Assembly: GCA_963826105.1 (NCBI GenBank)
Contig: CAWGWA010000012.1
Location: 40,170 to 104,169 of the forward strand
DNA: 64,000 nt
Source: WHTI01 sp963826105
GTDB lineage: Bacteria; Actinomycetota; CADDZG01; WHSQ01
Direction: 5' to 3'
Part shown: positions 7,547 to 16,609 of the stretch, one piece after another
Numbering within the stretch: position 1 is the first letter of the stretch
Layout of the letters: every line of letters starts with the position of its first letter
Program-made: the position numbers and the translations under genes
Notes under the pieces: generated by a model
Databases searched by the model: none
Seen by the model: only the letters and a program-made list of their open reading frames with translations
What the model was told of the DNA's origin: nothing

Positions 7547-8845
7547 GTGATTCCACGTTATAGCCGCGAAGAGATGGCGGCGATCTTCTCAGAGAGGGCG
7601 AAGTTCTCCCGCTGGCTCGAGGTCGAGATCCTCGCGGTCGAGGCGCGCGTGCGGCTTGAAGAGGTGCCCGTCGACGATCTGACCGAGATCAAAGCGAAGG
7701 CAGCGTTCGATCCGGCGCGGATCGAAGAGATCGAAGCCGTACGCCACCACGACGTCGTCGCGTTCGTCGAGAACGTGCGCGAGAACGTGGGGGAGGCGGG
7801 GCGCCATATCCACTACGGGATGACCTCCTCCGATGTCGTCGACACCGCCAACGCCGTCGCCCTCAGAGACGCGGGCGATCTACTCGTCGAAGGGATCGGC
7901 CTGCTGACCGAGGCCGTTCGCAAGAAGGCACTGGAGCATCGCGAGACCCTCATGGCGGGCCGCACGCACGGGGTCCACGCAGAGCCCACGACCTTCGGAC
8001 TCAAGCTCGCCGGGTGGACCTTCGAGCTGGCGCGCGATCGCGATCGGTTGAGGCGGGCGCGCGATCAGGTTGCATTCGGCAAGCTCTCAGGTGCAGTCGG
8101 TACCTATTCGCAGCTCAATCCCGAAGTCGAGTCCTACGTCTGCGAGCGCCTCGGCCTCTCGGTCGAGCCGTCGGCGACACAGGTGATCCCACGCGACCGC
8201 CATGCGGAGTTCCTCGGTGCGATCGCGACCGCGGGAGCGTCGCTCGAACGCTTCGCGCAAGAGGTCCGACACCTCCAGCGCACCGAGGTTCGGGAGGTTC
8301 AGGAGCCGTTCGCGGAGGGACAGAAGGGGTCCTCGGCGATGCCGCACAAGCGCAACCCGGTCGTGTGCGAACGGATCTGCGGCCTGGCTCGCTTGCTGCG
8401 CGCCTACGCGATGACCGGCTATGAGAACGTCGCCTTGTGGCACGAGCGCGATATCTCCCACTCGTCGGTTGAACGGGTCACGTTCGCCGACGCTTGTCTC
8501 TTGCTCGACTACATGCTCGACAAGATGAGATGGGTGGTCGAGGGGATGGTGGTCGATGAGGCGCGGATGCGCGCCAACCTCGAAGGGTCCATGGGCCTGG
8601 TCCATTCTCAGAGCGTGCTGACCGCCTTGCTCGCGAAAGGCACCCTCCAGAGGGAGGAGGCCTATGCCCTCGTCCAGCGCAACGCGATGATCGCCTGGGA
8701 TCGCGGCGAGCCCCTGCTCGGGCTCCTGCAGGCCGATCCCGACGTCACCGCGCACCTCGATCCGGCGGAAATCGCCGGATGCTTCGAGCCCGCGCGCTAT
8801 CTTGAGAACCTAGAGACCGTCTTCCACCGTTTGGAGGAGCTGTAA
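7547..8845 (+). CDS. purB: Adenylosuccinate lyase
   Basis: Cleaves fumarate from SAICAR and from adenylosuccinate, so it acts twice in purine synthesis. The 432-residue protein has the fumarase/aspartase superfamily signatures: HDVVAFVENV, GMTSSDVVDTA, AGRTHGVHAEPTTFGLK and the mobile signature loop KGSSAMPHKRNPV holding the catalytic Ser. It starts with GTG at 7547, placed 6 nt after a TAGGAT hexamer. It heads the second purine transcription unit and is followed one base after its stop by purC. Confidence 0.97.
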   Translation: MIPRYSREEMAAIFSERAKFSRWLEVEILAVEARVRLEEVPVDDLTEIKAKAAFDPARIEEIEAVRHHDVVAFVENVRENVGEAGRHIHYGMTSSDVVDTANAVALRDAGDLLVEGIGLLTEAVRKKALEHRETLMAGRTHGVHAEPTTFGLKLAGWTFELARDRDRLRRARDQVAFGKLSGAVGTYSQLNPEVESYVCERLGLSVEPSATQVIPRDRHAEFLGAIATAGASLERFAQEVRHLQRTEVREVQEPFAEGQKGSSAMPHKRNPVVCERICGLARLLRAYAMTGYENVALWHERDISHSSVERVTFADACLLLDYMLDKMRWVVEGMVVDEARMRANLEGSMGLVHSQSVLTALLAKGTLQREEAYALVQRNAMIAWDRGEPLLGLLQADPDVTAHLDPAEIAGCFEPARYLENLETVFHRLEEL

Positions 8846-8846
8846 T

Positions 8847-9722
8847 TTGAGCACCGCCCGGCACCTGGCCTCGGGCAAGGTGCGCGAGATCTTCTCCTCC
8901 GGGGACGACCTGGTATTGGTCGCGACCGACCGGATCAGCGCCTACGACGCGATCCTTCCCCAACCGATCCCCGACAAGGGGAAGGTGCTGACTGCCCTCT
9001 CCCATCACTGGTTCGTTACCACCAAAGATGTGTGCCCGAACCATCTCCTTTCGGTCGTGGCGAGCGAACTCCCGGACCTCCCGGTGGACGATCTCCCCGG
9101 CCGGGCCATGTTGTGCCGCCGGGCCGAGCCGTTCCCGGTCGAGTTCGTGGTTCGTGGCTACCTGTCGGGGTCGGGATGGCGTGACTACCGCGATACGGGC
9201 GAGATCTGCGGACACCGCCTGCCCGAAGGACTCGTCGAGTCGGACGCCCTCCCCGAACCGATCATGACGCCTGCGACGAAGGCGACCTCGGGGCATGACG
9301 AGAACATCACCGAGTCTCAGGCTGCCGAGCTCGTCGGCCCGCATTACGAGATAGCCCGGGACATGGCGCTCGCGATGTACCGCTTCGCCGTCGAGGCGGT
9401 GCGCGACCGAGGCGTGGTTATCGCCGACACGAAGTTCGAGTTCGGCCTGGCCGGCGATGAGGTGCTGTTGATCGACGAGGCGCTGACCCCCGACTCCAGC
9501 CGCTTCTGGCCCGAGAACGTCTACGTCCCCGGTGGCCCGCAACCATCGTTCGACAAGCAGTTCGTTAGGGATTGGCTCGACGAGAGCGGCTGGGACCACA
9601 CGCCGCCCGCTCCCGATCTTCCGGCGGACGTCGTCAACGCGACCAGAACGCGATACATCGAGGCCTACGAGCGGATCACCGAACGACCCTTCGCCCGATG
9701 GATGGAGTTGGTCTCCGCGTGA
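8847..9722 (+). CDS. purC: Phosphoribosylaminoimidazole-succinocarboxamide synthase
   Basis: SAICAR synthetase joins CAIR and aspartate with ATP. The 291 residues are typical of the longer eukaryote/actinobacteria-type PurC. Motifs include SGKVREIF, VATDRISAYDAILPQPIPDKG, EFVVRGYLSGSGW, ADTKFEFG and LIDEALTPDSSRFWP. The start is TTG at 8847 with a GGAGGAGC ribosome site inside the purB end. The stop overlaps the GTG of the following membrane protein gene (GTGA). It acts immediately after PurE and before PurB in the pathway. Confidence 0.97.
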   Translation: MSTARHLASGKVREIFSSGDDLVLVATDRISAYDAILPQPIPDKGKVLTALSHHWFVTTKDVCPNHLLSVVASELPDLPVDDLPGRAMLCRRAEPFPVEFVVRGYLSGSGWRDYRDTGEICGHRLPEGLVESDALPEPIMTPATKATSGHDENITESQAAELVGPHYEIARDMALAMYRFAVEAVRDRGVVIADTKFEFGLAGDEVLLIDEALTPDSSRFWPENVYVPGGPQPSFDKQFVRDWLDESGWDHTPPAPDLPADVVNATRTRYIEAYERITERPFARWMELVSA

Positions 9723-10420
9723 GTACCCGAACCACCGCAGGATCGACACGCCTCGGGCTCACGTTCAGATCGATCCTCCTCCGGCCCGAGAAGGGGTTCA
9801 GCGCGGCTCTTGCGATCGCCGACGAGCGTTCAAGCGACGGCCTGTCGCCCGACGAGGGCTATGCACCCTCGGTGCTCACGGCTCTGGGTGGTGCCGCGCT
9901 GATGGCGACGTGGCTCAAGGTCGGTGGGCTGGCCGGAGCTCGTGAGGTCCCGAGAGGCGACTTCTCCTGGATCAACCTCGGCGTTGCTCTGGCCCTGGGG
10001 GGCGTGCTTGCGGTGATCGCGATGTTCATATGGGGCCGTATCGGTCCGGCAACCTTCCGGAGTCTGCACGCAACCACCTCGCGACGCGACCTGAGGATCG
10101 TGTGGGGCGGCGCGTGGCTCCCGCAGGTACTCGGGATGTTCGTCTTGTTGCCGCTCGATCTCTTGATCATCGGACCGGAGACTTTCTCGACCGATCGCCT
10201 GGCCGATCCACTGTCGACCGCGTGGGCGGCGTTCTCGATCGCGGTCTCGGTGGCGCTGGTGGTGTGGTCCCTCTATCTGTTCGTGAAAGGGAGCGAGGTC
10301 GCGGCCGAGACCCGCGCCTTGAGATCGGTCGCCGGCTTGGCCGTCGGAGCCCTATGTCTTGTCGCGATGGTGGCCGGCTTCGTGGCCGGTGCCGTTGCGC
10401 TCTCGAGGACGCTTGCATGA
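9719..10420 (+). CDS. Five-helix membrane protein, Yip1-like, inside the purine operon
   Basis: A 233-residue integral membrane protein with a soluble N-terminus of about 45 residues and five hydrophobic segments (about 48-64, 80-100, 125-145, 160-180 and 200-228). The layout and the RDLRIVWGGAW...LYLFVKGSE pattern resemble the Yip1-like membrane family, but no motif proves it. The GTG start overlaps the purC stop and its own stop overlaps the purS ATG (ATGA), so it is translated as part of the purine operon. A nucleobase or glycine-related role is possible but not shown; it may be only a passenger. Confidence 0.78.
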   Translation: MSTRTTAGSTRLGLTFRSILLRPEKGFSAALAIADERSSDGLSPDEGYAPSVLTALGGAALMATWLKVGGLAGAREVPRGDFSWINLGVALALGGVLAVIAMFIWGRIGPATFRSLHATTSRRDLRIVWGGAWLPQVLGMFVLLPLDLLIIGPETFSTDRLADPLSTAWAAFSIAVSVALVVWSLYLFVKGSEVAAETRALRSVAGLAVGALCLVAMVAGFVAGAVALSRTLA

Positions 10421-10662
10421 GATTCACGGCCGAGGTGAAGGTCATGCTCAAAGATGGGATCTCGGATCCTCAGGGCCAGACGATCGAGCGCGCACTCCCG
10501 GCTCTCGGCTACACGGGTGTGGGTGAGGTGCGCGTCGGCAAGCGGATCGAGTTGAAGCTCGATGCCGAGGATGCGGACGATGCACGCGCCAAGGTCGAGG
10601 ACCTGTGCGACCGGCTGCTCGCCAACACCGTCATCGAGTCATTCGAGGTGGAGATCTCGTGA
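10417..10662 (+). CDS. purS: Phosphoribosylformylglycinamidine synthase subunit PurS
   Basis: The 81-residue PurS links PurQ and PurL in the three-subunit FGAM synthase. Recognised by the ferredoxin-like fold pattern: AEVKVMLKDGISDPQGQTIE at the start, then LGYTGVGEVRVGKRIEL and a final NTVIESFEVEI. The ATG overlaps the stop of the preceding membrane gene, and the stop overlaps the purQ GTG. Presence of PurS with a small PurL is the standard arrangement in Gram-positive bacteria. Confidence 0.95.
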   Translation: MRFTAEVKVMLKDGISDPQGQTIERALPALGYTGVGEVRVGKRIELKLDAEDADDARAKVEDLCDRLLANTVIESFEVEIS

Positions 10663-11351
10663 GCCCGCGGGTCGGTGTCGTCCTGTTCCCCGGGTCTAAC
10701 TGCGAACAGGACTGCGTTAGATCGTTCCGGGCTTTGGGGGCCGACACCGAGATGATCTGGCACGGAGAGAAGTCATTGCCGGACGTCGATCTCGTGGTGC
10801 TCCCCGGTGGCTTCGCCCACGGTGACTACCTAAGGACCGGTGCCCTGGCCCGCTTCTCACCCATCATGACGGCCGTCGAGGAGCACGCTGCGGCGGGCGG
10901 ACTGGTGCTCGGCATCTGTAACGGTTTCCAGATCCTCTGCGAGGCAGGGTTGCTCCCCGGGGCCCTGAGGAAGAACGCCGGATTGAAGTTCATCTGTGCG
11001 TGGACCGAGTTGCGGGTCGAGAACGCCGATACGGCGTTCACGAATCGCGCGCTGGCGGGGCAGCTTCTGAAGGTCCCGATCAATCATTTCGAAGGCAACT
11101 GGTACGTCGATGATGCGACGAAGGAACGGATGGTTGCCAACGGACAGATCGTCCTTCGCTACACAGACAACCCGAATGGCTCTCTCGAGGATGCCGCCGG
11201 GATAACCAACGACGCGGGGAACGTGTTGGGGATGATGCCGCACCCAGAGCGCGCGTGCGAAGCGTTGCTCGGGAGCGAGGACGGCGCGGTCATCCTCGGT
11301 AGCGTGCTGGACGCGCTCGGACTCTCGGCTACGACTTCGGGCGCTCGATGA
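10659..11351 (+). CDS. purQ: Phosphoribosylformylglycinamidine synthase glutaminase subunit
   Basis: Class I glutamine amidotransferase that delivers ammonia to PurL. The 230-residue protein shows VVLFPGSNCEQD at the N-terminus, the LPGGFAHGDYLRTGALA oxyanion region, the nucleophile Cys in LGICNGFQILCE, and the catalytic His-x-Glu in MMPHPERA near the C-terminus. The GTG start at 10659 overlaps the purS stop, and the purQ stop overlaps the purL ATG, so the three subunits should be made in fixed proportion. Confidence 0.96.
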   Translation: MSPRVGVVLFPGSNCEQDCVRSFRALGADTEMIWHGEKSLPDVDLVVLPGGFAHGDYLRTGALARFSPIMTAVEEHAAAGGLVLGICNGFQILCEAGLLPGALRKNAGLKFICAWTELRVENADTAFTNRALAGQLLKVPINHFEGNWYVDDATKERMVANGQIVLRYTDNPNGSLEDAAGITNDAGNVLGMMPHPERACEALLGSEDGAVILGSVLDALGLSATTSGAR

Positions 11352-13535
11352 TCTCCACCTTGCATCGGGAGTTGGGACTGACCGACTCCGAGTTCGAGCA
11401 GATCGTGGACCGTCTTGGACGCAAGCCCACCCATACCGAGCTCGCGATGTTCTCCGTCATGTGGAGCGAGCACTGTTCCTACAAGTCGTCCCGGAATCAC
11501 CTCAAGAACCTGCCGACCGAGGGCGACCGGATCCTCGTCGGTCCCGGCGAGGGTGCGGGGATCATCGAGGTCGCTCCCGGAGTGGCGGTTGCCTGGAAGA
11601 TCGAGTCGCACAATCATCCGTCATTCGTGGAACCGTTCAACGGCGCTGCTACCGGGATCGGCGGGATCGTGCGCGACATCCTCTCGATGGGTGCGCGGCC
11701 GATCGCGTTGTTGGATTCGCTGCGCTTCGGATCACCCGACGACCCCAGAACCCGGCTCCTGATCGACGGCGTCGTGCACGGGATCTCGTCGTACGGGAAC
11801 TCGATCGGAGTTCCGACCGTCGGCGGCGAAATGGTGTTCGAGGATTGTTACGCGGAGAATCCGCTGGTCAACGTCGCCTGCCTCGGCGTCATCGAACACA
11901 AGTTGATGAATGGTCGCGGGGAAGGTGATGGGAATGCGGCGATCCTGTTCGGATCGTCGACCGGCAGGGACGGGATCGGCGGTGCCAGCGTCCTCGCGTC
12001 GGCGGAGTTCGATGAGGACTCACTAGACAAGCGCCCCTCGGTCCAGGTGGGAGATCCGTTCACTGAGAAGCTCCTTATCGAGGCGTCTCTCGAACTGATC
12101 CGAAGCGACCTCGTGGTCGGCTTCCAGGACCTCGGCGCTGGTGGGATCTCGTGTCCCACCTGCGAGATGACCTCCAAAGCGGGCACCGGGATCGACGTCG
12201 AGCTCGAGTCGATCCATCTGAGAGAAGCCGGCATGGAGCCGTTCGAGGTGATGATCTCCGAGAGCCAGGAACGGATGCTGGCGGTGGTCGAACCTTCGAG
12301 GGTGGACGAGGTGATCGCGGTCTGTTCCAAATGGGGCCTCGAAGCCCGAGTCATCGGAAAGATCACCGATTCGGGGAACGTGCGCGTGCTGTCCGGCGGT
12401 GAGGTCATCGTCGACGTTCCGGCCGACGCTCTCGCCGAGGAAGGGCCGGTCTACGACCGCCCCTACGCACGACCTTCGTGGATCGATGAGGTCCAGGGTT
12501 CCCCGCCGGGGGACGAGGCACCGGGTGACCTGAAGACCGCGTTCCTCGAACTCTTGTCTTCGCCGCGGATCGCCTCGAAGCGTTGGGTCTGGTCCCAGTA
12601 CGACCACATGATCTTCCTCGGGACGATCGAGGGTCCGGGCTCCGATGCCGCGGTGATCAGGCTGCCCGATCGAGACGAAGCGGTGGCGATCACCACGGAT
12701 GGCAACGGCCGCTACTGCTATCTGGACCCCTACGAGGGCGCCCGCCTCGCGGTCGCCGAAGCGGCTCGCAACATCGCCTGCACCGGCGCTCGGCCGGTGG
12801 CCGTCACCAACTGCCTCAACTTCGGGAATCCGGAGAAGCCCGGCGTCATGTGGCAGTTCGCTGAGGCGGTGCGAGGGATCGGCGATGCGTGCGCGGTGCT
12901 CGGGACGCCCGTGACCGGCGGCAACGTGTCGTTCTACAACGAGACCAACGGCCGGGCGATCTACCCGACCCCAGTGATCGGCACGCTCGGGATCCTCGAC
13001 GACGCGTCCACGGCGGTCCCGATGTCATTCACCCAAGAGGGTGACGACGTCATCCTTCTCGGAACCACGGGAGTCGACCTCGGCGGCAGCGAATTCGCCA
13101 AAGTGATCAACGGATCAGTCGGCGGGCTCCCCCCGGCGTTGGACATCGACGCGGAACGAGCGTTGATCGAAACCCTCGTCGAGATCGCCCCGCTGGTGTC
13201 CTCCGCACACGATCCCTCCGACGGGGGCCTGGCGGTCTCGATCGCCGAGTCGGCCGTTGCCGGGGGCATCGGGGCACGGATCGACGAGGACACCGACCTC
13301 GAGGGACATGTGGCGCTGTTCTCGGAGAGCCCCTCCCGGGCGGTCGTGACCTGCTCGCCGGGATCGACCGAAGGCGTGCTGCGAGGTCGCGAGCAAACAC
13401 GGAACCCCGGCGCGGAGGATCGGCTCGACCGGAGGAGAGCAGCTCAGCTTCGGCGCTTTCGAGGTTGCTCTGAGCGACGCGCGCGAGCGCTACGAAAACG
13501 GCCTGACCAAGCGGTTGTCCGCTACGATGGCCTGA
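11348..13535 (+). CDS. purL: Phosphoribosylformylglycinamidine synthase subunit PurL, frameshifted near its 3' end
   Basis: Synthetase subunit of the FGAM synthase (small type, about 729 residues). Motifs: MWSEHCSYKSS with the catalytic His, ESHNHPSFVEPFNGAATG, GVGG-like TVGGEMVF, GFQDLGAGGISCPTCE and NPEKPGVMWQFAEAV. At about 13380 the frame is lost: after SRAVVTCSPGSTEGVL the reading frame becomes Arg-rich, whereas the next frame continues with VASKHGTPARRIG, GGEQLSFGAFEVAL and RLSATMA and stops at 13535. One surplus base in GTGCTGCGAGGTC explains it (GTGCTCGAGGTC would restore VLEV). Unrepaired, the frame runs on into purF and mimics a purL-purF fusion. Either a sequence error or a real mutation. 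Confidence 0.93.
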
Positions 13536-13537
13536 CG

Positions 13538-14995
13538 ATGTCAGGCGAAGCACGTGATGCATGTGGCGTCGTCGGGATCTATGCACCGGGCGAAGATGTC
13601 TCCAGGCTTACCTACTACGCGCTTTACGCGCTCCAACATCGGGGGCAGGAGTCGGCCGGGATAGCGGTCTCCGACGGCGAGGCGATGGTGGTCTACAAGG
13701 AACTGGGTCTCGTTGCTCAGGTCTTCGACGAAACCGTCCTGAAAAGCCTGCGCGGTTCCCTTGCGATCGGTCACGTGCGCTACTCGACCACCGGAGGGTC
13801 GACGTGGGAGAACGCGCAGCCGACCTATAAAACCGGCCCCGCAGGAGAGATCGCTCTCGCCCACAACGGCAACCTCGTTAATTCGGTCGCGCTCCGGGAC
13901 ATGCTCGAGGAAGCGGGCGGCGATCCGTCGCCCCGGGGAGCACGTCGCTCCACTTCGGATACCGACCTCGTAGCCGCGAGCGTCGTCCGGGTCTCGGATG
14001 GGGACATCGGCAAAGCGATCCTCCGGGTTCTCCCCAAGCTATCGGGCGCGTACTCGTTCACGATGACCGATGGGCACAGGATCTACGGCGCACGCGATCC
14101 GCAAGGATTCCGACCACTGGCCATCGGCAGGATCGGTGAAGGAGCGTGGGTACTGGCCTCTGAGACGTGTGCCCTTGACCTGATCGGCGCGACCTTCGTG
14201 AGAGATGTCGAGCCCGGCGAACTGGTTTCGATCGATGGCGATGGACTCACCTCGGTTCGTTTCGCTGAGACGCGACACGCGAGTTGTGTGTTCGAGCACG
14301 TGTACTTCGCTCGTCCCGACTCCAACCTCATGGGACAGAACGTGTACGCGACGAGATACCGCATGGGGCAACGTCTTGCCGACGAGGCTCCGGCAACCGC
14401 GGAACTGGTCATGCCGGTCCCCGACAGCGGCGTTCCCGCGGCGCAAGGTTTCGCGTTGGCCTCGGGGATCCCTTATGGCGAAGGCTTCGTAAAGAACCGT
14501 TACGTCGGCAGAACCTTCATCCAGCCGACCCAGGCGATGCGCCAGCAGGGCATCAAGATGAAGCTCAATCCTCTACGGGAAGTGATCGCCGGCAAGCGGG
14601 TGGTCGTCATCGACGACTCGATCGTGCGAGGCAATACGACCCGGCAGATCGTGGCGATGCTCCGAGAGGCGGGGGCCCGGGAGGTCCACATGCGGATCTC
14701 CTCGCCGCCCATCAAATGGCCCTGCTTCTACGGGATCGATATGCCCGACCAGGACGAGCTTATAGGGGCAAATATGGATATAGAGGCGATCCGGGCCCAC
14801 ATAGGGGCGGACACCCTGTCCTATCTTTCCCTCCCCGGAATGCTCAATGCGACCGGCATCCCTTCCGATGAATTCTGTACTGCATGTTTCTCCTCGGACT
14901 ATCCCGTAGAGGTGCCGCAGCACGAGCTGAAGGGCAAGCACGTGCTGGAATCGAACGCGGTCGAGACGAAGACGAAACCTCAGGGGCCTCTCTAA
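13538..14995 (+). CDS. purF: Amidophosphoribosyltransferase
   Basis: Makes phosphoribosylamine from PRPP and glutamine, the committed first step of purine synthesis. The 485-residue protein begins MSGEARDACGVVGIY; Cys9 would be the N-terminal nucleophile exposed after propeptide removal. The glutaminase half has LQHRGQESAGIAVSDG and GHVRYSTTGGS; the PRTase half has VPDSGVPAAQGFA, KNRYVGRTFIQPTQ and the PRPP loop VVVIDDSIVRGNTTRQ. Four cysteines late in the protein could bind a cluster as in the Bacillus enzyme. The ATG at 13538 is two bases after the repaired purL stop, in normal operon spacing. purM is not found next to it. Confidence 0.96.
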   Translation: MSGEARDACGVVGIYAPGEDVSRLTYYALYALQHRGQESAGIAVSDGEAMVVYKELGLVAQVFDETVLKSLRGSLAIGHVRYSTTGGSTWENAQPTYKTGPAGEIALAHNGNLVNSVALRDMLEEAGGDPSPRGARRSTSDTDLVAASVVRVSDGDIGKAILRVLPKLSGAYSFTMTDGHRIYGARDPQGFRPLAIGRIGEGAWVLASETCALDLIGATFVRDVEPGELVSIDGDGLTSVRFAETRHASCVFEHVYFARPDSNLMGQNVYATRYRMGQRLADEAPATAELVMPVPDSGVPAAQGFALASGIPYGEGFVKNRYVGRTFIQPTQAMRQQGIKMKLNPLREVIAGKRVVVIDDSIVRGNTTRQIVAMLREAGAREVHMRISSPPIKWPCFYGIDMPDQDELIGANMDIEAIRAHIGADTLSYLSLPGMLNATGIPSDEFCTACFSSDYPVEVPQHELKGKHVLESNAVETKTKPQGPL

Positions 14996-15075
14996 GCACC
15001 CTGCCCCTTGCGGCTGCGGCGGGACTCAAGCCAGATCACATAACCCTCGCCGACGTCCACCGACGTAGAACCCAG

Positions 15076-16575
15076 TTGTGGTGGATCTCGATGATGGTCA
15101 TCGCCACGGTTACCGTCGCCATCGGCGTCATCTCTCTCAACCGAGATCTGATGTCGAGTGAGTTCAGACTCGATGACCTCTCCTCCTGGGTAGTGACCGT
15201 CCTTCTGGGTGGTCTAGCGGTCGCCTTCCTGATCTATGTCATCGAGAAGGAAACGAACCTTAGGCGCCTGACCACAGCATTGATGGAAGAGCGGGTTCGG
15301 TCGGCCGCGCTGTCCGCTCGTCTCACCGACACGGCCTCGCTCCTCGAGGTCGGCAAGGCCGTCAACTCCACCCTGAATCTTGAAGACGTCCTCAGACTGA
15401 TCCTGTCGTCCGCGCTTCAGCTACTCGAAGCAACCGAGGGTTCGGTGATGCTTCTCGACGAATCCGGAGAGAACCTCGAGGTCGTCAGCTATCACGGACA
15501 ACGTGGACACGTCGTCATGAACAGCCGGACGCGCATCGGTGAAGGTGTCGCCGGGCGCGTCGCCGAAACCAGAGAACCGGTTCTGATCTCGAACAATTCG
15601 CCGGTTGACGGTGTCGATGTGGACAGCAGCCGAGGAATCACCTCCGGCATGTGCGTCCCACTCGTGCGGCGGGACGAGCTGATGGGCGTTCTGAACCTCA
15701 ACCAGTTGGGTTCGGGTCAGTCGTTCGGGGGGAACTCACTCGCTGCTCTTGAGGTGTTCGCCGAGCAGGCCGCGATCGCTATCGGAAACGCTCGATCTTT
15801 CGAGCACGAGCGCGAGACGGTCGAGCAGCTTGAAGAGCTGGACCGCCTCAAGAGTGACTTCGTTGCGACCGTCTCGCACGAGCTGAAGACCCCTCTGACC
15901 GCGATCATCGGAGCTGCGAAGACCGTTTCCAAGCGCGGTTCTCAGATGGAGAGGGATCAGCAGCTCGTCTTCATGGAGATGATCGAACGTCAGGGAGCGC
16001 GGCTTCTGCGACTGGTCGAGGATGTCTTGACCGCTTCCAAGATCGAATCGGGTCTCCCGAAACTGAAGCGAGAGCTGTTCGATCTCGAGGAACTCGCCGC
16101 GCAGATCGTTGGAGACACCCTTCATACGAAACAAGGTGCCGGCCGAACGATCGAGGTCATCACCGGCACCGACGGCGCGAAGGCGTGGGTCGATCGAGTC
16201 GCGATGGAACAGATCTTGTCCAACCTCATCGAGAACGCGGTCAAGTACTCCGAGTCGGGAACGCCGGTCACGGTTCGCCTCGAGGCTGAGCCCACCGAGG
16301 TCGTGATCGAGGTCAGCGATAGGGGTCGAGGAATCGCGGAGGAACAGCTCAACACGATCTTCGAGCGTTTCCGCCAGGCCGATTCGTCCCTCACCCGTGA
16401 CGTCGGAGGCTTCGGCCTCGGGCTCTATATCGTTAAGAACCTCGTCGACGTGCACGGTGGCAAGGTCGAGGTCGACAGCGTCGAAGGCGTGGGTTCGTGC
16501 TTCCGCGTGAGGATCCCACAGCGGACCCGTGACACCGCCAAGCCTCCTCCCCACCCCGATCTAGCGGTCGGTTAG
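15076..16575 (+). CDS. Membrane sensor histidine kinase with GAF domain
   Basis: Two membrane segments near the N-terminus, a short extracytoplasmic loop, a linker helix, a GAF domain (around SLLEVGKAVNSTLNLEDVL to EQAAIAIGNA), then HisKA with the phospho-acceptor in VATVSHELKTPLTAII and a HATPase domain with N box LSNLIENAVKYSE, G1 DRGRGI and G2 GGFGLGLYIVK. No response regulator is adjacent, so it is an orphan. The start is uncertain: TTG 15076 is given here, ATG 15091 is possible, and the frame is open back to an ATG at 14884, which would overlap purF by 112 bases and is unlikely. The basic stretch just before TTG 15076 looks like real protein, so a start or base error may be hidden there. 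Confidence 0.88.
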   Translation: MWWISMMVIATVTVAIGVISLNRDLMSSEFRLDDLSSWVVTVLLGGLAVAFLIYVIEKETNLRRLTTALMEERVRSAALSARLTDTASLLEVGKAVNSTLNLEDVLRLILSSALQLLEATEGSVMLLDESGENLEVVSYHGQRGHVVMNSRTRIGEGVAGRVAETREPVLISNNSPVDGVDVDSSRGITSGMCVPLVRRDELMGVLNLNQLGSGQSFGGNSLAALEVFAEQAAIAIGNARSFEHERETVEQLEELDRLKSDFVATVSHELKTPLTAIIGAAKTVSKRGSQMERDQQLVFMEMIERQGARLLRLVEDVLTASKIESGLPKLKRELFDLEELAAQIVGDTLHTKQGAGRTIEVITGTDGAKAWVDRVAMEQILSNLIENAVKYSESGTPVTVRLEAEPTEVVIEVSDRGRGIAEEQLNTIFERFRQADSSLTRDVGGFGLGLYIVKNLVDVHGGKVEVDSVEGVGSCFRVRIPQRTRDTAKPPPHPDLAVG

Positions 16576-16597
16576 GCGCTCCCACCCCCGTCCTCGG

Positions 16598-16603
16598 TAG
16601 GCT
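16598..16603 (+). promoter_or_regulatory. -10 element TAGGCT, leaderless promoter
   Basis: TAGGCT ends 6 nt before the ATG of the enoyl-CoA hydratase-like gene. The same hexamer precedes glnA2 and the Crp-like gene. Confidence 0.55.
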
Positions 16604-16609
16604 TCGAGG

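Noticed and set aside
11348..14995. A genuine PurL-PurF bifunctional protein
   Set aside because: The junction is an Arg-rich frame-shadow, and the normal PurL end and stop are present in the adjacent frame.
14884..15075. Start of the histidine kinase at ATG 14884
   Set aside because: It would overlap purF by 112 bases in another frame; a start near 15076 or 15091 is more likely, although the true one remains uncertain.
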